NCBI GenBank assembly: GCA_937983015.1
Contig: CALKAK010000126.1
Coordinates: forward strand, 1-64,000
Length of the DNA: 64,000 nucleotides
Reading direction: 5' to 3'
Source of the DNA: an uncultured Bacillaceae bacterium
GTDB taxonomy: Bacteria; Bacillota; Bacilli; Bacillales; Caldibacillaceae
The notes under the pieces were generated by a model, which was given only the letters and a program-made list of their open reading frames with translations, was not told the DNA's origin and searched no databases. The position numbers and the translations under genes are program-made. Of the stretch, positions 9,112 through 20,632 are shown one piece after another (position 1 is the first letter of the stretch; the number at the start of each line of letters is the position of its first letter).

Positions 9112-9390
9112 CTACAGCCACTCGTAGTTAGTTGTGGTCCTTTCGATTTCGGGAAATGAGTCGATAAAATGGATTACTTTCTGCATTTCCCTTTCCGCTA
9201 CTACCTTAGAGGAGGCTACTGTCACGATCGAAAGGGCCGTGCGCTGCCATAATTCTTGATAATCCATCTCACAGATGGCAACATTAAAGCGCTGTTTGAT
9301 TCTCGTGATGATCCGCTGCAGGATCGCTCTTTTTTCTTTCAAGGACTGCACATCGTAAATCAAACATTCCACATGCATGGAGAGGATCAT
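9112..9390 (-). CDS. ylxP: YlxP, DUF503 family protein
   Basis: A 92-residue protein of the DUF503 family, always found beside infB and rbfA and thought to take part in ribosome maturation; its biochemistry is not settled. Family features are [32 protein letters not shown] and the closing TNYEWL. Its ATG overlaps the infB stop in ATGA, which implies translational coupling; GGAGG lies 12-13 nt upstream inside infB. Confidence 0.92.
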   Translation of the reverse strand: MILSMHVECLIYDVQSLKEKRAILQRIITRIKQRFNVAICEMDYQELWQRTALSIVTVASSKVVAEREMQKVIHFIDSFPEIERTTTNYEWL

Positions 9391-11702
9391 TGTTGAGCAA
9401 CTTCCTCCATCACGTATACTTCGAAAATGTCCCCTTCCTTAATATCATTAAAGTTCTTGATTGTGATTCCACACTCATATCCTTGTGCGACTTCGCGTAC
9501 ATCATCTTTAAAGCGTTTCAAACTGTCGATTTCTCCTTCATAGATGACAATTCCATCACGGATGATGCGAACGGAACTGTCGCGGGTAACTTTACCCTCG
9601 GTGACATATGAACCGGCGATTGTACCGACTTTCGAGACTTTGAAGATCTGCCTTACTTCGACTTGACCGATAACTTTTTCGCGGTATTCCGGTTCGAGTA
9701 GCCCCTTCATCGCCGCCTCGATTTCCTCGATCGCCTTGTAAATGACGTTGTAGAGACGGATGTCCACTTTTTCTTCCTCAGCCAGTTTTTTAGCATTGGC
9801 GTTCGGTCGGACATTAAAGCCGATGATAATGGCATTGGAGGCTTTTGCCAGGAGAATATCGGATTCAGAAATCCCCCCGACAGCGGTATGAATGATATTG
9901 ACCTTTACACCCTCAACATCGATTTTTTGCAAGGATGAACTCAACGCTTCGACAGTACCTTGCACATCAGCTTTAATGATGACATTCAACTCTTTCATCT
10001 CGCCCTCTTTCATCTGTTCAAAGAGGGTATCGAGACTGACGCGGCTTGTTTCCACCCGGGATTCTTCGAGTGCTTTTTCTTTACGTGCCTCGCCGACTTG
10101 ACGTGCTGTTTTTTCATCGTCGAAGATGACGAATTTATCCCCGGCCTCAGGTACCTCGTTTAAACCGGTGATCTCAACAGGCATTGACGGCCCGGCTTCT
10201 TTGACGCGTTTACCGAGATCATTGACCATCGCCCGTACCCGTCCATAAGTCGTACCGGCAACGATCGGATCACCGATTTTAAGCGTTCCATTTTGCACAA
10301 GAAGTGTTGCGACGGGTCCACGACCTTTATCGAGTTTCGATTCGATTACAGTACCATATGCTTTTCGGTTCGGATTGGCCTTTAATTCTTCCATTTCGGC
10401 AACGAGTAATATCATCTCAAGTAATTGATCGATTCCTTCTCGTTTTAATGCTGAAATCGGAACGAAGATTGTATCGCCACCCCAGTCTTCAGGGATCAGT
10501 CCGTATTCGGTCAGTTCCTGCATCACTTTTTCCGGGCTAGCAGACGGCTTATCAATTTTATTCACCGCCACAATGATCGGTACTTCAGCAGCTTTCGCAT
10601 GGTTTAGTGCTTCTACTGTTTGCGGTTTTACACCATCGTCAGCGGCTACAACTAGAATGGTGATATCTGTAACTTTCGCCCCGCGTGCCCGCATTGAAGT
10701 GAAGGCGGCGTGACCGGGTGTGTCGATAAAGGTGATCTTCTTACCGTCAACATCTACTTGATAAGCACCGATATGCTGAGTGATTCCCCCGGCTTCTTGC
10801 TCGGCAACTTTTGATTGTCGGATCGCATCGAGCAAGGTTGTCTTTCCATGGTCAACGTGACCCATTATCGTTACAACCGGCGGACGTTCAACGAGATCTT
10901 CCGGATTATCCGGTTCGATGAAGCTATCGAGATCGGTGAGATCGACGCTCACTTTTTCTTCAACTTCGACACCATAATCGGAACAGATCAACTCGATGGC
11001 ATCCTTATCCAGCTCTTGATTGATGGTGGCCATCACACCGAGCATCATTAATTTTTTGATGATCTCTGCCGGTTCCCGGTGCAATTTTTTCGCTAATTCG
11101 GCAACCGTTAAAGAATCGGTATAGGTTATTTTCTTCGGAAGTTCCTTTTCTTGTTTTACCGATTCTTCCATTTTCACTTGTTCTTTCTGCTTTTTGATCG
11201 GTTTCTTTTTCGCTTTTTTCATGGCAAACGCTTTTTGCTCTCTAATCCGCTGTTCCTGTTCCTCTTTTTTACTTTCCTTTTTCCTCGGCTTTTCTTTATC
11301 CGGTTTCTGTTTTACTCGTGCGGGTATTTCTTCTTTTCCAGGAGCAGCACTAGCAGGAATTTGCGCTTTCGGTCGTTCATGGTGGCGCGGTCGCGTTCTC
11401 GTCTGGTCTTTTTTCATAACTGGACTTCTTTGCCGTCCTCCTTTACTGTCGCGACGCGGTCTACGTTCTCGTGGTTTATGTTCGGCCCTGCGTTCTCTGC
11501 GAGTCTGGCCATTTCTCGCTTGTCTTTCTTTCGGTTTCGCTTGTGTGTAACCGAAGGCTTCGTCCAAACGTTTGACTGTATCTTCCGTGATGGATGACAT
11601 ATGATTGGTAACCGGAATGTTCATTTCTTGTAATTTTTCTATGACTACTTTACTTTGGATTTGATGTTTTTTTGCGTATTCATATACACGTATTTTTTTC
11701 AT
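9387..11702 (-). CDS. infB: Translation initiation factor IF-2
   Basis: GTPase that places initiator tRNA on the 30S subunit. About 771 residues. An N-terminal IF2 helical domain ([13 protein letters not shown]) leads into a long Lys/Arg/Glu-rich linker, roughly residues 50-190. A second IF2-N domain follows ([20 protein letters not shown]). The G domain has [30 protein letters not shown] and SALK. Beta-barrel and C-terminal initiator-tRNA domains complete it. The ATG at 11702 follows GGGGGTG; the frame is open 24 nt further, but that overlaps ylxQ. Confidence 0.98.
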   Translation of the reverse strand: MKKIRVYEYAKKHQIQSKVVIEKLQEMNIPVTNHMSSITEDTVKRLDEAFGYTQAKPKERQARNGQTRRERRAEHKPRERRPRRDSKGGRQRSPVMKKDQTRTRPRHHERPKAQIPASAAPGKEEIPARVKQKPDKEKPRKKESKKEEQEQRIREQKAFAMKKAKKKPIKKQKEQVKMEESVKQEKELPKKITYTDSLTVAELAKKLHREPAEIIKKLMMLGVMATINQELDKDAIELICSDYGVEVEEKVSVDLTDLDSFIEPDNPEDLVERPPVVTIMGHVDHGKTTLLDAIRQSKVAEQEAGGITQHIGAYQVDVDGKKITFIDTPGHAAFTSMRARGAKVTDITILVVAADDGVKPQTVEALNHAKAAEVPIIVAVNKIDKPSASPEKVMQELTEYGLIPEDWGGDTIFVPISALKREGIDQLLEMILLVAEMEELKANPNRKAYGTVIESKLDKGRGPVATLLVQNGTLKIGDPIVAGTTYGRVRAMVNDLGKRVKEAGPSMPVEITGLNEVPEAGDKFVIFDDEKTARQVGEARKEKALEESRVETSRVSLDTLFEQMKEGEMKELNVIIKADVQGTVEALSSSLQKIDVEGVKVNIIHTAVGGISESDILLAKASNAIIIGFNVRPNANAKKLAEEEKVDIRLYNVIYKAIEEIEAAMKGLLEPEYREKVIGQVEVRQIFKVSKVGTIAGSYVTEGKVTRDSSVRIIRDGIVIYEGEIDSLKRFKDDVREVAQGYECGITIKNFNDIKEGDIFEVYVMEEVAQQ

Positions 11703-11715
11703 CGTTTCACCCCCG

Positions 11716-12024
11716 TTAATTTGCATCGAACAACGTCAAGAGTTTCTTGGCGAATCCTTCATCCAGTACGGCTATCGCGACCCGGGCCGGTTTACCGATC
11801 GCATTACCCAGGGTGTGACGATCTCCGGTCATCTTCACGGGGACTTGATAATACGAGCATTTATCCATGATCTTTTTTCTCGTTGTTTCTGACGTATCTT
11901 CCGCGATAATAACGAGCCGGGCGCGTCTTTTTTGAATAGCTTTTATCACGAGGTCTTCCCCCGAGGCGATCTTACCTGCCCTTTGGGCCAGACCTAGTAA
12001 GGAAAGCCTCTGTCTTTCCTTCAT
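11716..12024 (-). CDS. rplGA: L7Ae-family K-turn RNA-binding protein (YlxQ)
   Basis: A 102-residue member of the L7Ae/L30e family. The B. subtilis YlxQ protein binds kink-turn RNA. Visible features are [34 protein letters not shown] and [20 protein letters not shown]. The start overlaps the ylxR stop in ATGA, and infB begins 13 nt after its stop, so the four genes nusA-ylxR-ylxQ-infB are tightly coupled. The RNA partner in this organism cannot be inferred. Confidence 0.93.
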   Translation of the reverse strand: MKERQRLSLLGLAQRAGKIASGEDLVIKAIQKRRARLVIIAEDTSETTRKKIMDKCSYYQVPVKMTGDRHTLGNAIGKPARVAIAVLDEGFAKKLLTLFDAN

Positions 12025-12305
12025 TTTGTCGATTTCTTCTCCCTGGCTATATATTCGAGTAATTCGTCATACACCGCATCGGGAATCTTGACCTGGAGAT
12101 GGTGTTCCAGTGTTTTTTTCTGACGTGCTTTTTGGATCACCTCTTCACTCTTGGACACATAAGCACCCCGTCCGGATTTTTTTCCCGTTGGGTCAAAAAA
12201 CACTTCGCCTTCTTTCGTACGGACGATCCGTAATAATTCCTTTTTCGGGAACATCTCCCCGGTAACGACACATTTCCGTAGCGGAATTTTCTTTTTCTTT
12301 GGCAT
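12021..12305 (-). CDS. rnpM: YlxR family RNA-binding protein (RNase P modulator RnpM)
   Basis: A 94-residue basic protein of the YlxR/DUF448 family, with the diagnostic PLRKCVVTGEMFPKKELLRIV and SGRGAYVS phrases. The B. subtilis protein is reported to bind RNase P RNA and lower its activity, hence the name RnpM. The ATG at 12305 has GGGGGAGGAG directly upstream with good spacing. It lies 14 bp after nusA and overlaps ylxQ by 4 bp. Confidence 0.92.
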   Translation of the reverse strand: MPKKKKIPLRKCVVTGEMFPKKELLRIVRTKEGEVFFDPTGKKSGRGAYVSKSEEVIQKARQKKTLEHHLQVKIPDAVYDELLEYIAREKKSTK

Positions 12306-12319
12306 CGTCTCCTCCCCCT

Positions 12320-13456
12320 TTACGATTCGTTCTGGTCGGAAAACGATTCATGAACATGTTCCAGGTCTTCCAGGGTGATGTCTTTGGAGAGCAATGGCTC
12401 TTGTTTCGGATAAATCCCCATCTCCCTGGCATCGGATTCCGATTTGATATCGATCTTCCAGCCGGTCAATTTCGCAGCCAGTCTAGCATTCTGTCCGCGT
12501 TTGCCAATGGCGAGTGATAATTGATAATCCGGTACGATTACCGTCGTCGCTTTTTCTTCTTCGTGTACGATCACATCGAGAACTTTCGCAGGACTCAATG
12601 CATTTGCGACGAACTCGACCGGGTCATTGGAATATTTTACGATATCGATTTTTTCTCCGTTCAATTCATCCACAACCGCTTGGACACGGGAGCCCTTGGG
12701 GCCAACGCAAGCTCCAACCGGATCGACATCTTCATGCTCGGAATAGACGGAAATCTTGGACCTGTCTCCTGCCTCTCTGGCGATGGATTTAATTTCCACA
12801 ATGCCGTCATATATTTCCGGTACTTCCAGTTCGACCAGTCGTTTCAATAAATTCGGGTGGGAACGGGATACAAAGATCTGCGGTCCTTTTGTCGTGTTCT
12901 CGACTTTTGTAATATACACTTTAATTCGATCGTTTTGCCTGTACTCTTCGTTAGGCATCGTTTCATGATAAGGCATGATCCCTTCCGTGCGGCCGAGATT
13001 GATATAGATATTCCGTTGATCTCGCCGCTGAACGATTCCCGTGATAATATCCTCTTCCCGGTCGATAAACTCTTCATAAATGATTTCCCGCTCCGCTTCT
13101 CGCAACCGTTGCGTGACCACTTGTTTTGCGGTTTGAGCAGCGATTCGCCCGAAGTTCATCGGAGTCACTTCTATTTCAACAATGTCCCCGATTTCATAGT
13201 TCGGATCGAGCTGTCTTGCTTCTTCCAGGGATATTTGTAACCGGGGATCCTCAACTTCCTCGACTACTTCCTTACGGGCGAATACCTTGATCACTCCGGT
13301 GGTGCGATCAAAATGGGTGCGCACGTTTTGGGCCTGGTTAAAGTTCTTCCGGTACGCGGATACGAGCGCATCTTCAATTGCCTGGATCAATATGTCTTTT
13401 GATATGCCTTTTTCTTTCTCGAGCGTATCCAAAGCATCAAGGAGTTCATTACTCAT
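12320..13456 (-). CDS. nusA: Transcription termination/antitermination factor NusA
   Basis: Binds RNA polymerase and nascent RNA to control pausing and termination. It has 378 residues, the short gram-positive form without acidic repeats. Order: N-terminal polymerase-binding domain (LLDALDTLEKEKGISKDIL), S1 domain (GIVQRRDQRNIYINLGRTEG), then KH1 and KH2 (DPVGACVGPKGSRVQAVVDEL and SLAIGKRGQNARLAAKLTGW). The ATG at 13456 has a GGGGGATGCCAGGAAG leader. It begins 34 bp after rimP in the same unit. Confidence 0.97.
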   Translation of the reverse strand: MSNELLDALDTLEKEKGISKDILIQAIEDALVSAYRKNFNQAQNVRTHFDRTTGVIKVFARKEVVEEVEDPRLQISLEEARQLDPNYEIGDIVEIEVTPMNFGRIAAQTAKQVVTQRLREAEREIIYEEFIDREEDIITGIVQRRDQRNIYINLGRTEGIMPYHETMPNEEYRQNDRIKVYITKVENTTKGPQIFVSRSHPNLLKRLVELEVPEIYDGIVEIKSIAREAGDRSKISVYSEHEDVDPVGACVGPKGSRVQAVVDELNGEKIDIVKYSNDPVEFVANALSPAKVLDVIVHEEEKATTVIVPDYQLSLAIGKRGQNARLAAKLTGWKIDIKSESDAREMGIYPKQEPLLSKDITLEDLEHVHESFSDQNES

Positions 13457-13490
13457 CTTCCTGGCATCCCCCTAAACATTTTTTCAAAAA

Positions 13491-13955
13491 CTAAAATACG
13501 GATAACCGGGCCTTAGCGATTTTTTCAAAGGGAATCGTTACTATCTTTTTTCTTGCTTTGATCATGATTTCTATGGTTACCTGTTCACCATCAAACCCGG
13601 TGAGAACGCCGTGAAATTCTTTCTGGCCGTCAATGGCTTCATACGTACGTAACACCACTTTTTTGCCAATGGCCCTCTTATAGTCTTCCGGTTTCTTTAA
13701 CGGTCTTTCTGCACCGGGTGAGGAAACTTCCAGGTAATAATTGTGCGGGATCGGATCGATTTCATCAAGTTTCTCGCTCAACCGTTCACTGACGATTTCA
13801 CATTCTTCGATTCCCACGCCCGACTCTTTGTCGATGTACACACGTAAAAACCAGTTTTTCCCTTCTTTTACGTATTCGATGTCATAAATTTCAAGACCTA
13901 ATTCCTCGACAATCGGTAAAGCAAGTTTTTCAACGGTTTCTGTAACTTTACTCAT
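13491..13955 (-). CDS. rimP: Ribosome maturation factor RimP
   Basis: Needed for 30S subunit assembly. It has 154 residues. The N-terminal domain reads [28 protein letters not shown], with the family phrase [20 protein letters not shown] in the middle; a C-terminal SH3-like barrel ends [12 protein letters not shown]. The ATG at 13955 has AGGAGGG 7-8 nt upstream; the open frame extends 33 nt further but lacks a ribosome site. It is the first gene of the rimP-to-infB operon, downstream of the polC terminator. Confidence 0.96.
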   Translation of the reverse strand: MSKVTETVEKLALPIVEELGLEIYDIEYVKEGKNWFLRVYIDKESGVGIEECEIVSERLSEKLDEIDPIPHNYYLEVSSPGAERPLKKPEDYKRAIGKKVVLRTYEAIDGQKEFHGVLTGFDGEQVTIEIMIKARKKIVTIPFEKIAKARLSVF

Positions 13956-14358
13956 ACTGGCCCTCCTGCACAAATTGAAGTTCGGCAATAGCTAATCGTT
14001 TATATCATTTGCAGCAATGGCTGTTTTCATGACCGTTCAAGAGACTGGCTCGAGTACGTAATTTGGTTCCGGGTCACATCAGTAACCGAATTTTTAAGCG
14101 GTTTGAAAGAAGCCGTAACTTGATGAAGAACCGAAATGGAAAGCCCCCAACAAACAGGAAAGAGTGGGAAATTCCCACTCTTTCGCACCGGAGATTATCC
14201 TCGCTATTTCCAATACGAATATATCACAATCATCTGTTTAATGCAAACCCGGAATCACATCGTTTTCCGTCGAAAAAGACCACCGACTCCACATGATAGG
14301 ATCGTTATCGTGTGATTCCCCGTATTTCCATAGAGGTTACCCGGTATACAAACAGGAG
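13956..14358 (-). promoter_or_regulatory. rimP upstream region with extended -10 promoter
   Basis: A 403-bp gap with no convincing gene on either strand. On the minus strand TG-A-TATAAA (plus 13999-14007) is an extended -10 about 45 bp before the rimP start; no good -35 is seen. The polC terminator is at 14150-14185. Between 14186 and 14358 nothing recognisable was found. Confidence 0.5.
14150..14185 (-). terminator. Intrinsic terminator after polC
   Basis: The minus strand carries the near-perfect stem AAAGAGTGGGAA...TTCCCACTCTTT (plus 14159-14183), followed by CCTGTTTGTTG. The T-tract is modest. It lies about 175 bp beyond the polC stop. Confidence 0.65.
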
Positions 14359-17300
14359 TTAGAATAAGGATAGTTGATTTTGTTCTGGTAATGATTCCAG
14401 TGCACCATGGTTTTCCAGGTATTCCATTACGGTTTTTGATACCTTCCCGCGCATCTGCAAATCTTCTTTTGAAAGGAATTCCCCTTCTTCACGGGCTTTG
14501 ACAATATTCCGGGCCACATTATCACCGAGGCCGGGAATCGTGTTGAAAGGCGGGATCAAAGAATTCCCCTCAATGACGAATTCCGTCGCTTGCGATTTAT
14601 TTAAGTCGATACGCTGGAAGGAAAAACCACGTTCGCACATTTCCAGGGCTAGTTCGAGGACGGTGACGAGATTCCGTTCCTTAGCTGTCGCCTGCATGCC
14701 TTTTTCATTGATCGTAAGGATTTTTTCGCGGATTGAATTAGCGCCTCTCACCATCGTTTCCAGATCGAAATCATCGGCCCGAACGGTGAAGTAAGTAGCA
14801 TAGAAGAGAAGCGGATGGTGCACCTTAAACCAAGCGATACGCACCGCATTGATAATATATGCAGCCGCGTGAGCTTTCGGGAACATGTATTTAATTTTTT
14901 TACACGATTCGATGTACCAATCCGGTACGTGATGTTCCCGCATCGCCGTTTCCATCTCTTCCGTTAGTCCTCGACCTTTCCGCACCGACTCCATGATCTT
15001 AAAGGCGAGAGAAGGTTCCAATCCGTAATGCATGAGATCGACCATGATATCGTCGCGGCAACCGATGACTTCACCAAGCGTACAGATCCCATCTCGAATC
15101 AAGTCCTGAGCGTTACCAAGCCAGACGTCGGTACCGTGGGAGAGGCCGGAGATGACGAGGAGTTCGGAGAATTTCGTCGGCTTCGTTTCTTCGAGCATTT
15201 GCCGGACGAAGCGGGTACCAAACTCGGGAATCCCGAGGGTTCCGGTCTGGCTTAAAATTTGTTCCGGCGTGACCCCAAGCGGCTCGGTGCCGCTGAATAT
15301 TTTCATAACCTCCGGGTCGTCCATCGGGATCGTACGCGGGTCGATACCGCTCAACTCCTGTAAAAGACGCAGTACCGTCGGATCATCGTGGCCGAGAATA
15401 TCGAGTTTTAGGAGGTTGTCCTCGATGGAATGGTATTCAAAATGGGTTGTTCGCCATTCCGCGGTCTGATCATCAGCCGGGTATTGAATCGGCGTAAAGT
15501 CATAAACTTCCATATTTTCCGGAATAACGATGATTCCACCAGGGTGCTGACCGGTGGTTCGTTTTACACCTGTTAATCCTTTGGCGAGCCGTTCGACTTC
15601 GGCACTGCGATAGTTGAGATTATGATCTTCTTCGTATCCTTTCACGAATCCATAAGCTGTCTTATCGGCCACCGTACCGATCGTTCCGGCACGATAGACG
15701 TGATCTTCGCCAAATAATGCTTTTGTATAATTATGGGCCCGTGGCTGATATTCCCCGGAGAAGTTCAAGTCGATATCGGGAACCTTGTCCCCTTTAAAGC
15801 CGAGGAATGTTTCAAATGGTATGTCATGACCGTCTTTACGGTACATGGTGCCACAGTTCGGGCACTTCTTATCGGGAAGGTCATAGCCACTTCCGACCGA
15901 ACCGTCGGTAAAAAATTCGGAGTGATGGCAGTTCGGACAAACATAATGGGGCTGAAGTGGATTGACTTCGGTAATCTCGAGCGTCGTCGCGACAAAAGAC
16001 GAGCCAACGGAACCACGGCTACCGACGAGATAGCCATCCTCCACCGATTTTTTAACAAGTTTGTGAGAGATCAAATAAATAACCGCAAACCCGTTCCCGA
16101 TGATACTATTTAATTCTTTTTCTAAACGCTGCTCCACGATCTCAGGCAGCGGGTCTCCATAAATTTCTTTTGCCCGCTGATAACTCATTTCTCTGATCGT
16201 TTCCTCTGCTCCTTCAATCTTCGGGGTGTACAACTTCTCTTTAAACGGCCGGACATCCTCGATTAGCGCGGCGATTTTGTTCGGGTTTTCTACAACGATC
16301 TCCTTCGCCTTTTCTTCACCAAGGAAGGAAAAGGCATCTAGCATTTCATCCGTCGTCCGGAAATGCGCATCAGGAAGGTGATTGCGGTTGTGGGCACTGG
16401 CTCCTGCTTGATAATGGAGTAAGATCTTCCGATATATTTTGTCTTCCGGGTTTAGGTAGTGAACGTTCCCCGTTGCGACAACCGGGATATTGACCCGTTC
16501 TCCGAGTTTTACAATCTTTTTAATAATCTCTTCCAGTTGGCGCTCCGATTGGATCGTCTCATTTTCCAACAACGGGGCATAGATCGCTTTAGGCATCACT
16601 TCAAGAAAATCGTAAAACTCCGCCAGTTCTTCCAGTTCCTCGAGCGGTTTTTGCATGGCGGCTTCGAATATTTCCCCGGCTGCACAGGCCGAACCGACGA
16701 GAAGCCCTTCCCGATTTTGGACCAAAACCGAGCGGGGAATGCGTGGAACGCGATAAAAATATTCCACATTCGCCAAGGATAGAATTTTAAATAAATTTTT
16801 CAGGCCGCGGTTATTCTGCACGAGCAGGGTGCAATGAAATGGGCGGCCCCGTTTATAAGCCGTTTCATTCTTACCCTTTTCGTTCAATTCATCGTGAAAA
16901 TGGATTCCTTTTTCTTGTAAATCTTGAAGCATCTTCATAAAGAGATAACCGGTCGCCTCGGAATCTTCATCAGCCCGGTGATGATTTTCCAGTTCGACGT
17001 TGAATTTTTTCGCCAGCGTGTTCAAACGGTGATTTTTTAATTCCGGATACAAGAATCGTGCCAATTCCAGTGTATCGATCACGGGATTTTCAACGTTCCC
17101 ATAACCGAGTTTCCGGTAGTACGCGTTGAGAAACCCGATGTCAAATGAAGCGTTGTGGGCTACAAGGATCGCATCACCGGTCCATTCCCGGAATTGGTTG
17201 ATGACCACTTCCGGATCTGGGGCATTTGCTACCATTTCATCTGTAATTCCCGTTAATTCGATTGTAAATGCGCTCAATTTCTGATGCGGGTTGGCGAAAG

Positions 17301-18669
17301 ACTGAAAGCGATCGATTATCTGGCCGTTTTTAATTTTGACGGCTCCGACTTCGATCACCTGATCATAAACGGCGGAAAGACCGGTGGTCTCTACGTCGAA
17401 GACGACATATGTTTCCTCTAAAAGTTTCCGTCTTTCCGGGTTATACGCGATCGGCACGCCGTCATCGACAACATAGGCTTCCATGCCGTAAATGACCTTG
17501 ATGCCGCACTTTTTCGCTGCCTTGAATGCTTCAGGATAGCTTTGCACCGCTGCATGATCGGTAATGGCGATCGCCGGATGTCCCCACTTTTTCGCCTGAG
17601 CGATTAGCGCTTCTGCAGAGACGACCGCATCCATTTGACTCATCTTTGTGTGAGCGTGAAGTTCAACCCGTTTTTCTCCTTCCGGTGCCGTATCCACCCG
17701 TTCGGGACCTTTAATCTCATTTAAATCATTAGCAATCAGAACGAGATCGCGTACGAAGGTATCGTTCTGGACATTACCCCGGGCGCGAATCCACATCCCT
17801 TCTTTAACCTGACGTAATTGTTCGGCACTTTCCCCATTATCCCGGGAAAACATTTTAATTAAGATCGAGTCCGTGTAATCGGTGATTTTACATTCGAGTA
17901 ATGTGCGACCGCTGCGCAGCTCTTTCGTCTCAGCGCTAAACACATACCCTTCCACCACGATGCGGCGTTCTTCATCCATAATTTCATGCAGACTCCAAAC
18001 TTTTTCATCGGCGGGGATGCGATAGCCGATCACAAGTGCCCCGTTTCCATTATTACCGTTCGTTTTCTTCTCGCGGTTTTTCTGCTCTAATTCTTTCATC
18101 GCCTGTTCTACTTGGAGCCGGTCCTCTTTTTCATTGGCAGCGAGGAATTTTTCATAGTCCTCCGCCGTTTCGATATAATTTGGATCAATATCTAGAGCAA
18201 GTGGGGGGAAACCGTACTGATGAAACACCTTAGTGATGAGGGGGGCGTATTTTCTTTTAATGGTTAATGCTTCCGTTTCATTACGGACTTGAACGATCAG
18301 TTTATTCCCATTCATGCGGGGTTTTTGTTCGTTCAGCAACGTTAAAAGAGCTGGCGACATTCCTTCCAGTTGGTGGATCACGAAATTCCAGTAACCATGG
18401 ATCAATTCTTCCGTTAATTCCGGTCGTTCCACATGCAAGATGAAATCGACTTTAGCGATTTGCTGGAAGGCTTGTTTAATCCCTTTGTAAAAATCGAAAA
18501 AAACGGCGAACGGTAAAATTGCCGGCAAGGAAAAATGAAACTCCCAGCGGCGTTCTTTTTTATCGACGATCAATTTTTCAATTCGACCATTTTGGAAAAA
18601 GGGATCGTAGCGGTCGTCGTGCATGTTAATCTGCCGTAACAATATTTGAAATCGTTGCGATTTTTCCAT
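14359..18669 (-). CDS. polC: DNA polymerase III alpha subunit, PolC type
   Basis: Replicative polymerase of low-GC gram-positive bacteria with built-in proofreading. It has 1436 residues, matching B. subtilis PolC. Order: N-terminal domain, OB fold ([19 protein letters not shown]), PHP domain split by the exonuclease ([14 protein letters not shown]), DEDDh exonuclease ([26 protein letters not shown]), zinc site (CPNCHH...CPNCG), polymerase palm ([13 protein letters not shown]) and the closing NQLSLF. The ATG at 18669 is chosen by homology and an AGGGGGAT upstream. The frame remains open to a TTG at 18699. Confidence 0.98.
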   Translation of the reverse strand: MEKSQRFQILLRQINMHDDRYDPFFQNGRIEKLIVDKKERRWEFHFSLPAILPFAVFFDFYKGIKQAFQQIAKVDFILHVERPELTEELIHGYWNFVIHQLEGMSPALLTLLNEQKPRMNGNKLIVQVRNETEALTIKRKYAPLITKVFHQYGFPPLALDIDPNYIETAEDYEKFLAANEKEDRLQVEQAMKELEQKNREKKTNGNNGNGALVIGYRIPADEKVWSLHEIMDEERRIVVEGYVFSAETKELRSGRTLLECKITDYTDSILIKMFSRDNGESAEQLRQVKEGMWIRARGNVQNDTFVRDLVLIANDLNEIKGPERVDTAPEGEKRVELHAHTKMSQMDAVVSAEALIAQAKKWGHPAIAITDHAAVQSYPEAFKAAKKCGIKVIYGMEAYVVDDGVPIAYNPERRKLLEETYVVFDVETTGLSAVYDQVIEVGAVKIKNGQIIDRFQSFANPHQKLSAFTIELTGITDEMVANAPDPEVVINQFREWTGDAILVAHNASFDIGFLNAYYRKLGYGNVENPVIDTLELARFLYPELKNHRLNTLAKKFNVELENHHRADEDSEATGYLFMKMLQDLQEKGIHFHDELNEKGKNETAYKRGRPFHCTLLVQNNRGLKNLFKILSLANVEYFYRVPRIPRSVLVQNREGLLVGSACAAGEIFEAAMQKPLEELEELAEFYDFLEVMPKAIYAPLLENETIQSERQLEEIIKKIVKLGERVNIPVVATGNVHYLNPEDKIYRKILLHYQAGASAHNRNHLPDAHFRTTDEMLDAFSFLGEEKAKEIVVENPNKIAALIEDVRPFKEKLYTPKIEGAEETIREMSYQRAKEIYGDPLPEIVEQRLEKELNSIIGNGFAVIYLISHKLVKKSVEDGYLVGSRGSVGSSFVATTLEITEVNPLQPHYVCPNCHHSEFFTDGSVGSGYDLPDKKCPNCGTMYRKDGHDIPFETFLGFKGDKVPDIDLNFSGEYQPRAHNYTKALFGEDHVYRAGTIGTVADKTAYGFVKGYEEDHNLNYRSAEVERLAKGLTGVKRTTGQHPGGIIVIPENMEVYDFTPIQYPADDQTAEWRTTHFEYHSIEDNLLKLDILGHDDPTVLRLLQELSGIDPRTIPMDDPEVMKIFSGTEPLGVTPEQILSQTGTLGIPEFGTRFVRQMLEETKPTKFSELLVISGLSHGTDVWLGNAQDLIRDGICTLGEVIGCRDDIMVDLMHYGLEPSLAFKIMESVRKGRGLTEEMETAMREHHVPDWYIESCKKIKYMFPKAHAAAYIINAVRIAWFKVHHPLLFYATYFTVRADDFDLETMVRGANSIREKILTINEKGMQATAKERNLVTVLELALEMCERGFSFQRIDLNKSQATEFVIEGNSLIPPFNTIPGLGDNVARNIVKAREEGEFLSKEDLQMRGKVSKTVMEYLENHGALESLPEQNQLSLF

Positions 18670-18740
18670 AGCGATGCAAAATCCCCCTGTTCCAAACAAA
18701 TTGCCTGAAAATCCGGCATTGGCTAATCTCGTTACCTATT

Positions 18741-18749
18741 ATCTTATCA
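18741..18749 (-). promoter_or_regulatory. Possible extended -10 promoter of polC
   Basis: On the minus strand TG-A-TAAGAT lies about 75 bp before the polC start and after the proS terminator. No clear -35 hexamer is present, as is common for extended -10 promoters. Confidence 0.45.
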
Positions 18750-18835
18750 TTTTTTCTCGCTTGTTTCTGTACCAATTTTTTGGACGGCCTTTTTCATCTG
18801 TAATAGACGATCGCTTATCGGTACGAATCGCTTTT

Positions 18836-18896
18836 TCAAAAAAATAACCCCTTAAGTACCAGCCTTAGAAACATCGGACCCGGCACTTAAAGGGGT
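18836..18896 (-). terminator. Intrinsic terminator after proS
   Basis: On the minus strand a long stem, ACCCCTTTAAGTGCC paired with GGTACTTAAGGGGT (small bulges), is followed by TATTTTTTT. It starts 8 bp after the proS stop. Confidence 0.88.
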
Positions 18897-18903
18897 CGAC
18901 CGG

Positions 18904-20604
18904 TTAAAACCGTTTAAAAATTTTCCGGTGTTTTTCGAGTAATTCTTCCAGAACGATTTCTTTCGATTCACCGGTGCGGCGATCTTTTACTTCAATGACA
19001 CCCTCTTGGATTCGTTTACCGACGATCACCCGGTAAGGGATCCCGATCAGGTCGCTATCGGCAAATTTTACACCGGCCCGTTCATCCCTATCATCGAGCA
19101 AGACATCGAATCCCCGGGCTGTTAATGTTTCGTATAATTCCAACGCTTTTTCCCATTGCAGGGGATCTTTCCTGTTCACCACGATGATATGTAATTCATA
19201 CGGTGTAATTTCTTCCGGCCAGATCAGGCCGTATTCATCGGCTTTTTGTTCGGCCACAGCCGCCAACAACCGGGTGATACCGATACCGTAACAGCCCATG
19301 ATGATCGGTTTTTCTTTACCGTTTTCATCGAGAAACGTGGCACCCATCGCTTCACTGTACTTGGTGCCCAATTTAAACACATGGCCGACTTCGATGCCGC
19401 GGGCAAATTTGATCGTACCTTTTCCATCTGGTGATGGGTCACCTTCTTGAATAAAGCGCAAGTCCGCATACCGGTCAACCTGGAAATCACGGCCCGGATT
19501 GGCATTCAAATAGTGGAGATGTTCTTCATTCGCTCCGCATACTGCATTGACCATATATTCCACCGCACGATCGGCAACAATTTTCACTTTTGCGTCAATC
19601 GGTCCGATATAACCGATCGAAGCCCCGAGAACCTCTTTCGTTTGTTCTGGTGTGGCGAGTTCAACGGATTGCGCGTTAAACAAGTTTTTCAATTTCACTT
19701 CATTTACCTCATGGTCACCGCGGACAAGTGCCAGTACGAATTCATCATCGACGACGAACAGAATGGATTTGATGAATCGCTGTGGTTCGATATTTAAAAA
19801 TTGGGATACCGCTTCTATTGTGCGATGTTCACCCGTATCAACTTTTTTCAATTCCCGTAGCGGTTCGTCAGGTCTTACGTAGGTCGTCACAACCTCGGCT
19901 TTTTCGATGTTAGCCGCATAATCAGACGCGTCGGAATAGGCGATGATATCTTCACCGGAATCGGCAATTACCATGAATTCATGGCTGCTGTCCCCACCGA
20001 TGGCGCCGGAATCGGCATGCACGACCCGAAAATCGAGGCCAAGGCGGGTGAAAATTTTCGTATACGCGCTCACCATCTTTTGATACATTTCATCGAGGCT
20101 CGCTTCATCTGCATGGAATGAATACGCATCTTTCATGACGAATTCGCGACCCCTGAGCAGTCCAAAACGAGGTCGGACTTCATCGCGGAATTTCGTTTGA
20201 ATTTGATACATTGTTAAGGGCAATCGTTTATACGAACGAACTTCATTCCGGAGCAAACTCGTGATGACTTCTTCATGGGTCGGTCCGAGCACGAATGGAC
20301 GTTCATGACGATCGGAAAGACGCATCAATTCCGGACCATAAGTATGCCAGCGTCCGGATTCCTCCCATAGTTCTGCAGGTTGCAAGGCCGGCATGAAGAT
20401 TTCCACGGCACCGATGGCGTTCATTTCTTCGCGAACGATCTGTTCAATTTTATTTAAAACCTTTTTCGCTAGCGGTAAAAAAGCGTAGATTCCACTGGCT
20501 ACTTGTCGGATATAACCCGCTCGCAACAGCATCTTGTGGCTGATGATTTCCGCATCTTTCGGCGTTTCTTTTAATGTTGGAATGAATAGTTGACTTTGCT
20601 TCAT
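18904..20604 (-). CDS. proS: Prolyl-tRNA synthetase
   Basis: Class II aminoacyl-tRNA synthetase charging tRNA-Pro. It has 566 residues, the bacterial type with an insertion editing domain. Motif 1 is in [19 protein letters not shown], motif 2 in [23 protein letters not shown], motif 3 in [17 protein letters not shown]. The YbaK-like editing insertion spans about residues 225-405, and the anticodon-binding domain follows. The ATG at 20604 has GAGGTG upstream; only 28 bp separate it from rseP. There is therefore no room for the T-box that controls proS in some Firmicutes. Confidence 0.98.
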   Translation of the reverse strand: MKQSQLFIPTLKETPKDAEIISHKMLLRAGYIRQVASGIYAFLPLAKKVLNKIEQIVREEMNAIGAVEIFMPALQPAELWEESGRWHTYGPELMRLSDRHERPFVLGPTHEEVITSLLRNEVRSYKRLPLTMYQIQTKFRDEVRPRFGLLRGREFVMKDAYSFHADEASLDEMYQKMVSAYTKIFTRLGLDFRVVHADSGAIGGDSSHEFMVIADSGEDIIAYSDASDYAANIEKAEVVTTYVRPDEPLRELKKVDTGEHRTIEAVSQFLNIEPQRFIKSILFVVDDEFVLALVRGDHEVNEVKLKNLFNAQSVELATPEQTKEVLGASIGYIGPIDAKVKIVADRAVEYMVNAVCGANEEHLHYLNANPGRDFQVDRYADLRFIQEGDPSPDGKGTIKFARGIEVGHVFKLGTKYSEAMGATFLDENGKEKPIIMGCYGIGITRLLAAVAEQKADEYGLIWPEEITPYELHIIVVNRKDPLQWEKALELYETLTARGFDVLLDDRDERAGVKFADSDLIGIPYRVIVGKRIQEGVIEVKDRRTGESKEIVLEELLEKHRKIFKRF

Positions 20605-20632
20605 ACACGACACCTCATACAATCCTTATAGT

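Noticed and set aside
11151..11597. Long open frames on the plus strand opposite infB
   Set aside because: They mirror the Lys/Arg/Glu-rich IF-2 linker, give Phe/Arg/Ser-rich low-complexity protein, and have no ribosome site or family likeness.
14063..14296. 77-codon plus-strand frame in the rimP-polC gap
   Set aside because: Spans the polC terminator and has low-information sequence; no ribosome site of quality.
20605..20632. T-box riboswitch before proS
   Set aside because: proS begins 28 bp after the rseP stop; there is no space for a T-box leader.
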